DNA of 64,000 nucleotides from Motiliproteus sp965230185 (GTDB taxonomy: Bacteria > Pseudomonadota > Gammaproteobacteria > Pseudomonadales > Balneatricaceae). The DNA is taken from NCBI GenBank assembly GCA_965230185.1, contig OZ245995.1, positions 5,084,001 through 5,148,000 on the forward strand, read 5' to 3'. Under the pieces are notes generated by a model that worked only from the letters and a program-made list of their open reading frames with translations, ran no database searches and had not been told where the DNA came from. Positions within the stretch are counted from its first letter, which is position 1. Every line of letters starts with the position of its first letter. Shown here piece after piece: positions 9,115 through 18,018 of this stretch. A program made the translations under genes and the position numbers.

Positions 9115-9774
9115 CTATCGGTCGGTTTTTTGGCTGATGCCGCAACCTCTGAAGATGATCGACACCACCTGATCGGTAACCCTCTCAAGGTCCGCCGCAG
9201 TCAGCGACTCCTGCTCCATCAGCGCCAGCACCTGAGCCTGGTAATCGGCGTAGTGCTGGGTCACCGACCAGATCATAAAAATCAGCTGGACCGGATCCAC
9301 CGGATCCATCTTGCCCAGCCTGATCCAGCTGTTGATGACCTCCGTTTTATGGCGCAGCCAGGCTTTCTGGCCGTCCAGCAGATGGGCTTTGAGCACCGGT
9401 CCGCCGCGCAGCACTTCGCCGGCAAAGATCTTTGACAATGCCGGCCGCTCCCAGGAGACCCGCAGCTTCTCACGGATATACGCCTCCAGTACCTCGGCCG
9501 GCTCATCCTCAGCGGTGATACCTTCCAGCGGGCAGTTCCACTGATCGATAACGGTCAGCAACAGCTCCCGATAAAGATCTTCTTTGCTGGGGAAGTAGTA
9601 GTGCACCTGCGCCTTAGCCAGCCCCGCGGTGCGGGCGATCGCGCTGGTACTGGTACCCCTGTAGCCGTTGATGGCAAACTCCTGCTCGGCCGCCGCCATT
9701 ATTGCCGCCAGCCGTTCCTGTCGGATACGCCCTCCGGCCGGCTGTCTGCGGTTCTGCTGCTCTGAATCTGCCAT
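9115..9774 (-). CDS. TetR-family regulator (RutR-like C-terminal domain)
   Basis: DNA-binding one-component regulator of 219 residues. The N-terminal helix-turn-helix spans roughly residues 18-65 (INGYRGTSTSAIARTAGLAKAQVHYYFPSKEDLYRELL). The rest resembles the ligand-binding domain of RutR-type pyrimidine/purine regulators (RGGPVLKAHLLDG and the MIWSVTQHYADYQAQV segment). The start follows GAGGG at 8 nt. It lies directly upstream of the purine-type ABC operon on the same strand, so it is the probable regulator of that operon. No clear palindromic operator was recognised. Confidence 0.85.
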   Translation of the reverse strand: MADSEQQNRRQPAGGRIRQERLAAIMAAAEQEFAINGYRGTSTSAIARTAGLAKAQVHYYFPSKEDLYRELLLTVIDQWNCPLEGITAEDEPAEVLEAYIREKLRVSWERPALSKIFAGEVLRGGPVLKAHLLDGQKAWLRHKTEVINSWIRLGKMDPVDPVQLIFMIWSVTQHYADYQAQVLALMEQESLTAADLERVTDQVVSIIFRGCGISQKTDR

Positions 9775-9834
9775 CGACAATCCCTCTGCCTGGTTAGCAA
9801 TACTCTTAACTCTCAGACCTCGGCGGTCTTCGCT

Positions 9835-11043
9835 TTACTCCACTGTATCCCGATCGCGGAAACCGATAAGATAGAGAATACCGTCCAGACCCAGGGTCGA
9901 GATCGCCTGCTTGGCACTGCGACGCACCAGTGGCTTGGCCCGGAAAGCGATACCGAGACCGGCAATACTCAGCATCGGCAGATCATTAGCGCCATCGCCG
10001 ACAGCGATAGTCTGCTCCAGCCCCACCCCTTCCCGTTCGGCGATTTCACGCAGCAATTCTGCCTTGCGCTTGCCATCCACCACGGTACCGGTGACACGTC
10101 CGGTCACCTTGCCATCTTCGATCTCCAGCTCATTGGCGTAGACATAATCAAAACCGAGTTTCCGCTTCAGGTATTCACCGAAGTAATTGAAGCCACCGGA
10201 CAGGATCGCCGTTTTATAGCCCAGTCCGTGCAGATTGGAGACCAGCGCTTCCGCGCCTTCGGTCAGCGGCAGACGCTCAGCGATCTTCGCCAGAACCGCT
10301 TCATCAAGCCCCTTCAGCAGCCCGACCCGACGCTGGAAGCTCTCGGTAAAATCGATCTTACCCTGCATCGCCTCTTCCGTGATCGCCGCCACCTGTTCGC
10401 CGACACCGGCCTCCTTGGCCAGCTCATCGATTACCTCCGCTTCAATCAGCGTGGAATCCATATCGAAGACCACCAGCCGACGATTACGACGGAAGATATC
10501 ATCCTTCTGGAAGGCGATATCCACATCCAGCTCACTGGCGGCCTTCATAAACTCTTCACGAAGATCGTCTGAAGGTCGGCCCCGCACCGAGAACTCCACA
10601 CAGGAGCGGGTGCTGCCTTCCACTTCATCCAGGTGGATTCGGCCGGACAGGCGGCTGATGTTGTCAATATTCAGGCCATGATCGGCGGCAATACGGGTCA
10701 CCTTGCCGATATGTTCGGCCGTCACCCGGCGAGCCAGCAGCGTAATGATGTGGCGGGCTTTGCCCTGCCCCTCAACCCAGCGCTGGTAATCTTCCATGGG
10801 TACCGGTTCAAATCGGGTATTCATCCCCAGTTCGTGCATACGGAAAAGCACGTCGCTGAGAATAGGTGAGGATTCCGCTTCACGGGGAATTTCAACCAGA
10901 ATGCCCAGTGACAGATTGTCATGAATCACGGCCTGGCCGATATCGAGAATAGTGACCTTATAGCCGGCCAGAATGCCGCTGATAGTGGAGGTAACACCGG
11001 GCTTATCGTCGCCGGAGATAGTGATCAGAATAATTTCCTTCAC
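9835..11043 (-). CDS. serB: Phosphoserine phosphatase with N-terminal ACT domain
   Basis: Catalyses the last step of L-serine synthesis, phosphoserine to serine. The 402-residue chain has an ACT-like N-terminus (about 1-180, beginning MKEIILITISGDDKPG) and a C-terminal HAD domain. HAD motifs are clear: nucleophile loop VVFDMDSTLIEAEVIDELA, motif II ILSGGFNYF and motif III/IV VGDGANDLPMLS. Long ACT-fused SerB proteins are common in Pseudomonas and relatives. It is a single gene with the TetR gene downstream on the same strand. Confidence 0.96.
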   Translation of the reverse strand: MKEIILITISGDDKPGVTSTISGILAGYKVTILDIGQAVIHDNLSLGILVEIPREAESSPILSDVLFRMHELGMNTRFEPVPMEDYQRWVEGQGKARHIITLLARRVTAEHIGKVTRIAADHGLNIDNISRLSGRIHLDEVEGSTRSCVEFSVRGRPSDDLREEFMKAASELDVDIAFQKDDIFRRNRRLVVFDMDSTLIEAEVIDELAKEAGVGEQVAAITEEAMQGKIDFTESFQRRVGLLKGLDEAVLAKIAERLPLTEGAEALVSNLHGLGYKTAILSGGFNYFGEYLKRKLGFDYVYANELEIEDGKVTGRVTGTVVDGKRKAELLREIAEREGVGLEQTIAVGDGANDLPMLSIAGLGIAFRAKPLVRRSAKQAISTLGLDGILYLIGFRDRDTVE

Positions 11044-11308
11044 GGACCTTTACCTGTGTCACGGAATCATAAACAGAGCGACCGTCGAGTACTGCTCTGA
11101 TTCGCGGTTATCAGACGCCAGCAACACCGGCACCTGTTAAGAATAGGTGTATATTTCTGTTCCGATCCGCTATGAATACGCCCGGTCATCAGCGTTCCCG
11201 TTCAGCGCAGGCCGGAGCCCGCTATTCTACCTGCTGCAAGTGACAATGGTTAGGGGATTGATCGGTTTCTCTGTAACTTGCTGCTGACAAGGGCCAGAAT
11301 ATACAACT

Positions 11309-12739
11309 ATGACCGAACTGATCAGCACACTCACCGAATGGCTCAGCCAGCACCCGGAACTGATCGTAACGGCGATTGGTCTGATGGCCTTTGTCGAATC
11401 ACTGGCGATGATCGGCATTATTGTTCCCGGCGTCGCCCTGCTGTTTGCCACCGCGACACTCGCCGGAGGACTGCAGTTCGAACTCTGGCACTGCCTGCTC
11501 TCGGCCATGGCCGGTGCGGTCGCCGGCGACCTCTTCAGCTTCTTCCTGGGTCGTTACGCCCATGGCCCGGCATTGCGGGTCTGGCCGTTTCGTCAGCACC
11601 CGCTCTGGATCGAACGCGGCGAACAGTTCTTTCGCCGATACGGGATCTTCTCGGTGGTGATCGGCCGCTTCGTCGGCCCCATAAGACCGGTACTGCCCTT
11701 TGTGGCCGGCATGCTCAGTATGCCGCCGTTGCAGTTCGTCGTCGTTAATCTGCTGTCCGCACTGGCCTGGGCACCGGTTTATATCCTGCCGGGCTATCTG
11801 GTCGGCAGTTCCACCCGCAGTGGCGCGCAGCTGGTCGACTGGAGCCAGCAGCAGATCGTCGGCAGCGCCGTCTCTGTTCTGACCCTGACCGGCCTGGTGC
11901 TGCTGTGGCTGGTTCACCGTCAGCTGCGTCCAGCTCCCGAACCCGGTACGGAGGAAAGCCTGCCCGGCAACGGTTTCAGCCGCTGGCTGCGACAACGACA
12001 ACTCCCCGTCACCTGGTCACTGTTACTGCTGATTTGCGTACCGACTCTGCTGGCGTTATCGCTGGTGGTGACGCAAACCGGCTGGCTGGAAGCCACCGAT
12101 CGGGCTGTCAGCGACTGGCTGTTTGCGCTGCGCTCGACATCCACCGACCAGCTGTTTATTCCGGTCACCCTGGTGGGCGACGGCCTTATCCTGCTGATTC
12201 TCAGCCTGATCAGTTGGGCCTGGCTGTGGCTGAGCGGCCGCTCGCAGGCAGCACTCTGCTGGCTCGGCGGCCTGGTCGCGGTGATTGCGGTCAATCAGGC
12301 AATGAAGTACGGGCTGGCCCTGCCCCGACCTGAACTGCTGGCCACCCCACCCCGCTCCTGGTCCTTTCCCAGCGCCCATACCAGCAACAGCGCTTTCTTC
12401 CTGTTTATGGCCTCAGGCCTTATCGCCCGCGGCGTTCGCTGGCAGCGCCGCTGGTGGCTGTACGGCCCCGCTACGATCGCCGCCGTTATGGTGGCGTTCT
12501 CCCGGGTCTACCTGGGCGTTCACTGGTTCAGCGATGTCGTCGGTGGACTACTGCTGGCTGCTGCGGTTGCCGCCGCCTCCCAACTGGTCTACGCCCGCCT
12601 CAGCGATGGCAGCGACAGCATTCCGCTGGACCGGCGAACCGGCGGCTGGGCTTTGTGCCTGACGATCGCGGCCGCTCTCTATCTGATGCTGACCCTGCCT
12701 ACGGCGATCATCTTCTACCAGCCACTGACAGGGGGCTGA
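11309..12739 (+). CDS. DedA-PAP2 fusion: membrane lipid scramblase/phosphatase
   Basis: A 476-residue polytopic membrane protein made of two families. Residues about 1-200 are a DedA/SNARE-associated domain (GDLFSFFLGRYAHGP, then RFVGPIRPVLPFVAGM). Residues about 225-450 are a PAP2 phosphatase with the three active-site motifs: KYGLALPRP, PSAHTSNS, and SRVYLGVHWFSD. DedA proteins translocate or scramble lipids such as undecaprenyl phosphate, and PAP2 enzymes dephosphorylate lipid pyrophosphates. The fusion suggests coupled lipid-carrier dephosphorylation and flipping, as inferred for YabI/LssY-like proteins. It is transcribed alone, divergent from serB. Confidence 0.9.
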   Translation: MTELISTLTEWLSQHPELIVTAIGLMAFVESLAMIGIIVPGVALLFATATLAGGLQFELWHCLLSAMAGAVAGDLFSFFLGRYAHGPALRVWPFRQHPLWIERGEQFFRRYGIFSVVIGRFVGPIRPVLPFVAGMLSMPPLQFVVVNLLSALAWAPVYILPGYLVGSSTRSGAQLVDWSQQQIVGSAVSVLTLTGLVLLWLVHRQLRPAPEPGTEESLPGNGFSRWLRQRQLPVTWSLLLLICVPTLLALSLVVTQTGWLEATDRAVSDWLFALRSTSTDQLFIPVTLVGDGLILLILSLISWAWLWLSGRSQAALCWLGGLVAVIAVNQAMKYGLALPRPELLATPPRSWSFPSAHTSNSAFFLFMASGLIARGVRWQRRWWLYGPATIAAVMVAFSRVYLGVHWFSDVVGGLLLAAAVAAASQLVYARLSDGSDSIPLDRRTGGWALCLTIAAALYLMLTLPTAIIFYQPLTGG

Positions 12740-12809
12740 TAGCAGCGGCGGCGACAGACCGCTGAGACACAAGGATTGTCGGTACATTCTTAAAGAGAGC
12801 TGAGAAAAA

Positions 12810-12881
12810 AGTGTCGACGTCGCCCCGTAACCTGAACGCTGGAGTCACTCAGGATCCTCTGTGTAAGACGACGTCGACACT
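12810..12881 (-). terminator. Long-loop inverted repeat ending in T-run, downstream of the kinase-phosphatase gene
   Basis: AGTGTCGACGTCG (12810-12822) pairs perfectly with CGACGTCGACACT (12869-12881) across a 46-nt loop. Read on the minus strand the second arm is followed by TTTTTT, so it could terminate the transcript that ends with the kinase-phosphatase gene at 12930. The loop is longer than is usual for an intrinsic terminator, so another structured element is possible. Confidence 0.5.
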
Positions 12882-12929
12882 GATCAAACGGTTACCGACC
12901 CGGCAGAGCCACCCTGACAGGCAGCGGGG

Positions 12930-14681
12930 TCAGTTCTGAGAGAACAGGTAAAGCAGTAGCAGAAATGTGAGGAACCAGAACCCGGACAGCAGCTTCCAGA
13001 ACACCAGGCTGCTGGCACTGCTTTCGGAAACCGGGTCGGTTTTCAGAAACTCCGGGTTGGGCTGCGTCAGGTCGACCAGCAGCTCATCGACGGTGTTGTA
13101 ACGCTGATTCAGATCGAAGGCCAGCCCCTTCTCCAGCGCGCTGTCGAACCAGACCGGAATAACCGGGTTATGCAGGGCGGCACTCTGATAGCGCAGACGG
13201 TCATAGTCAAAGGCGGTCCGACACTCCTCGACACCGTTACCGTAGGGCAGTTCGCCGGTAAACATCTCGTAGACGATGGTGGCGAGCGCGTAGACATCGC
13301 CCTGGATGCCCGGGTTTTTACCCATCAGATACAGGGGATCGGAATAACTGGCGGTGCCCAGAGCGCCCTCGTGCACCAGCGGTCGCTGCAGCTCGGCGAG
13401 GCCGGCCACATAGACCGAACCGAAATCGACGATCACCGCTCGCTGGTCTTCGGTGATCAGCACGTTGCCGGGCTTCAGATCCTGATGGATCGCTTCATTT
13501 TCGTGAAATGCCTTAAGTCCTTCGGCGATCTGCTGAACGATGGCGATCGCCTGCTTCGGGCTCGGCGGCTGATGCTCCTCCATCCAGCTGTCCAGCCCCT
13601 CACCGACCACATACTCCATCAGATAGTAGAGATAGGTACGGGGCCGGGTCTGACGAATAATACCGACCACATTGGGACCGCTGATGCGGCTGCCCACCCA
13701 CTCTTCCTGAATAAAGCGATCGATATAGCTGATATCGTCCTCATAGTTCAGAGAGGGCGTCTTCATTGCCATCTCTTCACCGGTTTCGCTGTCACGAACC
13801 AGATAGAGCTGACTGCGGCTGGAAGCGAACAGCTCGCGAACGATCTCGTAGCCGTCGATCTTCATTCCGGGTGTCAGTTCCGGCGGGAACGGCAGCCGGG
13901 TCAGCTTGACACTGTAATCATCAAGGCTCTCTTCCGGCAACCGGTTAACGCAGGCAACGGTAGCGCTGACATTGTCATCGCTGTCGTTGGCCAGCGCCGT
14001 ATCCACCAGCTCCCGGCTGATCTCATCGGCGGTCTTATCCTGAGCAAGAATTCGGATCAGCTCCGACTCATGAATGAAGTCATGGACACCGTCGCTGGTG
14101 AGCAGCAGCCGGTCCCCCTCCTCCAGTGGCACCCGGCCGTAATCGACATTGAGGCGGTTGTCCATACCCAGCGCCCGTGAAAGGGTCGCCCGGTTCTCGC
14201 CCATTACCGCCGTATGATCGCGGGTCAGCTGGGTCAGCTGCTGCTTTCCCTCCTCATCACAATGCAGGCGAAAGATGCGGCTGTCGCCGATATGGAAAAA
14301 GTGAGCAGTCCGGCTTTTGACCACGGCGGCACTGAAAGTGGTCAGATACCCCTTACTTTCGGTGGCGAACTCATGGCTCTTGCGGTAGAGACGAAGATTG
14401 ATGGTGGAGAGTATTTTCTCGCCGCAGTGGCCGGCGGACCAGGTATCCGGCGTCTGGTAATACTCTTCGATAAAGCGGGTAACGGCAGTATGGCTGGCTT
14501 CCTGGCCGGCTTCCGCCGAGGAGACTCCATCGGCCACCACCAGAGCGATTCCCTTGCTCAGCAGCAGGTATTCGTCTTCCGGGGTGTGAACACCGGCACA
14601 GTCTTCGTTATTAATCTTGCGGCCCGGTGCTGAACACCAGGCCGCGTCGAGTTGCAGATTTTCAGTATCCTTTTGAGTCAC
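12930..14681 (-). CDS. Bifunctional PP2C phosphatase / Ser-Thr kinase, membrane-anchored
   Basis: A 583-residue signalling protein. Residues about 1-255 form a PP2C phosphatase with metal-binding VVADGVSS, GDSRIF, LTSDGVHDF and SDDNVSAT. Residues about 275-545 form a protein kinase: ATP-lysine in AMKTPS, catalytic loop HQDLKPGNVL (HQD instead of HRD) and DFGSVY. A single membrane helix closes the chain (residues about 560-580), placing both domains in the cytoplasm. It starts 24 nt after the nitrate porter gene and is surely cotranscribed with it. The same pairing is known from Pseudomonas nasA regions, so a role in nitrate uptake or assimilation control is likely. Its target is unknown. Confidence 0.92.
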   Translation of the reverse strand: MTQKDTENLQLDAAWCSAPGRKINNEDCAGVHTPEDEYLLLSKGIALVVADGVSSAEAGQEASHTAVTRFIEEYYQTPDTWSAGHCGEKILSTINLRLYRKSHEFATESKGYLTTFSAAVVKSRTAHFFHIGDSRIFRLHCDEEGKQQLTQLTRDHTAVMGENRATLSRALGMDNRLNVDYGRVPLEEGDRLLLTSDGVHDFIHESELIRILAQDKTADEISRELVDTALANDSDDNVSATVACVNRLPEESLDDYSVKLTRLPFPPELTPGMKIDGYEIVRELFASSRSQLYLVRDSETGEEMAMKTPSLNYEDDISYIDRFIQEEWVGSRISGPNVVGIIRQTRPRTYLYYLMEYVVGEGLDSWMEEHQPPSPKQAIAIVQQIAEGLKAFHENEAIHQDLKPGNVLITEDQRAVIVDFGSVYVAGLAELQRPLVHEGALGTASYSDPLYLMGKNPGIQGDVYALATIVYEMFTGELPYGNGVEECRTAFDYDRLRYQSAALHNPVIPVWFDSALEKGLAFDLNQRYNTVDELLVDLTQPNPEFLKTDPVSESSASSLVFWKLLSGFWFLTFLLLLYLFSQN

Positions 14682-14705
14682 TGCAGATTCCCTGAAATTG
14701 TGGGA

Positions 14706-16181
14706 TTATCCTACGTCAATCATCTGAACAGTGCCGTCAGGAAGTACTTCAGAGATCTTACCCTTGGGCTCGCTGAGCATCATCGCGATAAAGAAGATGA
14801 TTGCGGCAGACGCACCGATGATCATAAAGAAGGTACTGTAGTCCACAAAGCTCAGAATAGTCAGGTAGGTTACCGCACCCACGTTACCGTAGGCACCAGC
14901 CATACCGGCGATCTGGCCAGTCATACGGCGCTTGATCAGCGGTACGATGGCGAATACCGCACCTTCACCGGCCTGTACAAAGAAGGAACAACACATGGTG
15001 GCGATAACCGCCGCAGGGATCCACCAGCCGGAGTCGATCTGACTGAGGACGAAGTAACCACAGGCCAGGCCACCGATCAGAATCATCAGCGCCTTGCGAC
15101 GACCGAAGCGATCAGAGAACCAGCCACCGGTAGGACGAGCCACCAGGTTCATGAAGGCAAAGCCGGATGCCAGCAGACCCGCTTTAACCGGATCCAGTCC
15201 TTCGAAGGTTTCCAGGAAGAACAGCGGCAGCATGGAGACAACCGCCAGTTCGGAACCGAAAGTAACGAAGTAAGACCAGTCCAGGATCGCCACCTGCTTG
15301 AACTCATACTTGTCCAGCTCAGGTACGCCGTTGCGCAGGTTGTCTTTGTTGACGTTCCAGATGGAGTAGGTCTGGAAGATATACAGGGCAACCAGGACAC
15401 CCCAGATACCGTACATGGCTGTTTCAGTCAGCAGACCAACACCGGAGGGAGACAGTTTCCAGGCCAGAACCGCCAGTGCCAGGTACATGGGGATGTTCAT
15501 ACCCAGGTACATGTAGAAGTCTTTCCAGCTGGTAACTTCCAGACCACCCGCCTTCTTGGGCTTGAAGTAGGTGGAACCTTTCGGCGTGTTACGAGCTACC
15601 CAGTAGTAGAAGATACCGTAGACACCGGCGATCACACCAGTAGTCCCCAGGGCATAACGCCAGCCATCTTCACCACCGTAGATCATCGCCAGTGTTGGCA
15701 GTGACATTGCCGCAGCGGCGGAACCGAAGTTACCCCAGCCACCGTAGATGCCTTCAGCGACACCAACGGATTTGTGAGGGAACCACTCACCAACCATGCG
15801 GATACCGATTACAAAACCGGCGCCCACGAAGCCCATCAGGAAGCGCATCATCGCCAGCTGCTCATAGGTCTGAGCGAAAGCGAAGGCCAGACAGAGACCG
15901 GAGGAGATAATCAGCAGACCACTATAGACCTTACGGGGTCCGAGTTTATCCACCAGAATACCGATCACAATCCGCGCCGGTATGGTCAGGGCGACGTTCA
16001 GAATCATCAGCGCCTTGACCTGCTGGGAGGTCATATCGAAAGCTTCTTTCATGAAGACCAGCAGCGGAGCGTGGTTAAACCACACCACGAAGGTCAGAAA
16101 GAAAGCAAACCAGGTTACGTGCAGCGTTTTTATCTTTGGATCGCCGAGGGCGAAAAGATTAATTTTGTGATCATCGGACAT
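14706..16181 (-). CDS. Nitrate/nitrite porter of the MFS NNP family
   Basis: A 491-residue inner-membrane transporter with 12 predicted helices. NNP signatures are present: glycine-rich GIYGGWGNFGSAAAAM in the first half and GMAGAYGNVGAVTYL in the second. These are the nitrate-signature helices with the substrate arginine neighbourhood. The start MSDDHK follows GGAGG at 5 nt. Two perfect FNR/Anr boxes lie 75-120 nt upstream, indicating induction by low oxygen. The kinase-phosphatase gene is downstream in the same operon. Import of nitrate or nitrate/nitrite exchange are both possible. Confidence 0.9.
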   Translation of the reverse strand: MSDDHKINLFALGDPKIKTLHVTWFAFFLTFVVWFNHAPLLVFMKEAFDMTSQQVKALMILNVALTIPARIVIGILVDKLGPRKVYSGLLIISSGLCLAFAFAQTYEQLAMMRFLMGFVGAGFVIGIRMVGEWFPHKSVGVAEGIYGGWGNFGSAAAAMSLPTLAMIYGGEDGWRYALGTTGVIAGVYGIFYYWVARNTPKGSTYFKPKKAGGLEVTSWKDFYMYLGMNIPMYLALAVLAWKLSPSGVGLLTETAMYGIWGVLVALYIFQTYSIWNVNKDNLRNGVPELDKYEFKQVAILDWSYFVTFGSELAVVSMLPLFFLETFEGLDPVKAGLLASGFAFMNLVARPTGGWFSDRFGRRKALMILIGGLACGYFVLSQIDSGWWIPAAVIATMCCSFFVQAGEGAVFAIVPLIKRRMTGQIAGMAGAYGNVGAVTYLTILSFVDYSTFFMIIGASAAIIFFIAMMLSEPKGKISEVLPDGTVQMIDVG

Positions 16182-16256
16182 GGTGTCCTCCATTACGATC
16201 TGTCATGGGTAGTAACTGGGTTGGCAACAGTCTCTACCTTTCTTACCAAAGACGAG

Positions 16257-16270
16257 TTGACTTGTATCAA
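16257..16270. promoter_or_regulatory. FNR/Anr box 1
   Basis: TTGACTTGTATCAA fits the palindrome TTGAY-N4-RTCAA at every defined position. It is the nearer of two boxes upstream of the NNP porter (start 16181). A start site about 41 nt downstream would lie near 16222, the classical class II arrangement. Confidence 0.65.
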
Positions 16271-16286
16271 GAATGGTTTTTTACGG

Positions 16287-16300
16287 TTGATCTTGGTCAA
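16287..16300. promoter_or_regulatory. FNR/Anr box 2
   Basis: TTGATCTTGGTCAA also fits TTGAY-N4-RTCAA at every defined position. Its centre is 30 bp from box 1, close to three helical turns, so two dimers could bind the same face. It may serve the minus-strand porter, the divergent porter, or both. Confidence 0.65.
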
Positions 16301-16532
16301 GCGAGGGGTAATGATTTCTGGCTGAAATTCCGCCTATCACCTTCGAATAAATCCGCTTGTACCCCGCATGATATAGGCTTTTCAGCCATTTCTACCACTT
16401 TATAGGTAGGGCTGTTTAAGTTGCTGAAAAACGGTTATTTCAGTAAAAAAACAGGGCATATACCACCGGCTCGAATTACATTAGAGTAAGCTGTAGCAGG
16501 CCCGGACAGCGACAACTATCGGAAAAAAGAGA

Positions 16533-17813
16533 ATGAGCATCAGACTCCCCACCAGCGGTGCCAACAGAGCCCTGACCATGGCGACCCTTGCCTTTGCCGC
16601 CAACTTTTCAGTGTGGATACTGTACGCCGTGTTCGGTCTGGAACTGGAGAAATCCATGAATATGACCGCCACTGAACTGGGGGTCTTTTTTGCCGCGCCG
16701 ATGCTGACCGGCGCCCTGGTCAGGATACCGGCCGGGGTGCTGGCCGATCGCTACAATCCCAAGCACCTGTTTATTGCTCAGATGTTGATAACGACGCCGG
16801 CGCTGTTTCTGTTGCCCTATGCCGAAAGTTACGACTCTTATCTGCTGCTGGGCTTCTGGATCGGCATCAGCGGCGTCTCCTTCACGCTCGGCATCAGCTA
16901 CATCTGTGACTGGTTTGAACGTAACCATCAGGGCACGGCGATGGGTATCTTCGGCGCCGGCAATGCCGGCGCCGCGATCACTCTGGTGCTGACACCGATT
17001 CTGGTCAGTCAGTGGGGATGGCAGAGCGTCGGCCCCTTCTATGGCGGTGGCCTGATTCTGATCGCCCTGCTGTTTGCAGCACTGGCCCCGTCACGGCCGG
17101 CGAAGGTGGCCGCACTCGCCCGCAAGGAACGTCGCCAGCCGGTGGCCTCCCCCTTCAGACAGCTGCAGGTCTGGCGCTTCGGCCTCTATTACTACTTCGT
17201 CTTCGGCAGTTTCCTGGCACTGATTATGTGGCTGCCGCAGTATTACGCCAATGTCTATCAGTTGACCCCCAGTCAGGCCATGGCCTACACCCTGTTTTTC
17301 GCCGCCACCTCCAGCATGGTGCGGGCACTGGGCGGCTGGTTCGCCGACCGTTACGGCGGCAGCGCGGTCAACTGGATGGTGTTCTGGATCTGTCTGGTAT
17401 GCCTGTTTTTCCTCAGCTACCCCTCCACCACCATGACTATCCATGGGGTCCACAATGATGTAAACCTGAAGATCGAGGTCAATATCTGGCTGTTCACCCT
17501 GCTGATTTTTGTTATCGGACTGGCCCAGGGGTTCGGACGTGCCAGCGTCTACAAGACCATTCACGATTACTACCCATCACAGATGGGCAGTGTTGGCGGC
17601 TTTGTGGCGGCGCTGGGTGCGCTGGGCGGCTGTACCCTGCCGATCGTGTTTGGTCTGGCCGTCGACTACGCCGGATTCTACAGCGCCTGCTTTATGGTGC
17701 TATACAGCGTACTGGCCTGCTGCATGATCACCATGTACTTCGCCAACAAGGCGGATCGCTTCCGTCGCCGTCTCGATCACGCCCAGCAGCATAACTTCCT
17801 GGAGCTTGACTGA
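16533..17813 (+). CDS. NarK-type nitrate/nitrite MFS transporter
   Basis: A 426-residue polytopic membrane protein of the NNP family, NarK1-like in length. The first nitrate signature is MGIFGAGNAGAAITLVLTP and the second is around MGSVGGFVAALGALGG. RIPAGVLADRYNP is the MFS loop between helices 2 and 3. It is divergently transcribed from the longer NNP porter across a 350-nt region with FNR boxes. The two porters may divide nitrate uptake and nitrate/nitrite exchange, as in denitrifiers. No nitrate reductase genes are in this window. Confidence 0.9.
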   Translation: MSIRLPTSGANRALTMATLAFAANFSVWILYAVFGLELEKSMNMTATELGVFFAAPMLTGALVRIPAGVLADRYNPKHLFIAQMLITTPALFLLPYAESYDSYLLLGFWIGISGVSFTLGISYICDWFERNHQGTAMGIFGAGNAGAAITLVLTPILVSQWGWQSVGPFYGGGLILIALLFAALAPSRPAKVAALARKERRQPVASPFRQLQVWRFGLYYYFVFGSFLALIMWLPQYYANVYQLTPSQAMAYTLFFAATSSMVRALGGWFADRYGGSAVNWMVFWICLVCLFFLSYPSTTMTIHGVHNDVNLKIEVNIWLFTLLIFVIGLAQGFGRASVYKTIHDYYPSQMGSVGGFVAALGALGGCTLPIVFGLAVDYAGFYSACFMVLYSVLACCMITMYFANKADRFRRRLDHAQQHNFLELD

Positions 17814-17851
17814 TCACCAACAAGGGGTTATGTCGCCCGGCTGGTGATCAG
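17810..17851 (+). terminator. Inverted repeat over the stop of the NarK-type gene
   Basis: CTGATCACCA (17810-17819) pairs perfectly with TGGTGATCAG (17842-17851); the left arm contains the TGA stop. There is no T-run, so it is either a factor-dependent terminator or an mRNA 3'-end stabiliser. Confidence 0.4.
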
Positions 17852-18018
17852 ACCTGAGAGCTATGGAACAGGTGCTCCGAAAGACTCTTCGGACCGCCTG
17901 GGCATTGCCGGACACCAGCTCCGCCACTGACGGAACCGGTGTAATCAGAGCGGCACCCTGAGAGAGGCCACGAAGGAAGGCACAGAATCAAGCGTACTCT
18001 GCCGCTTAACGGGGCCGC

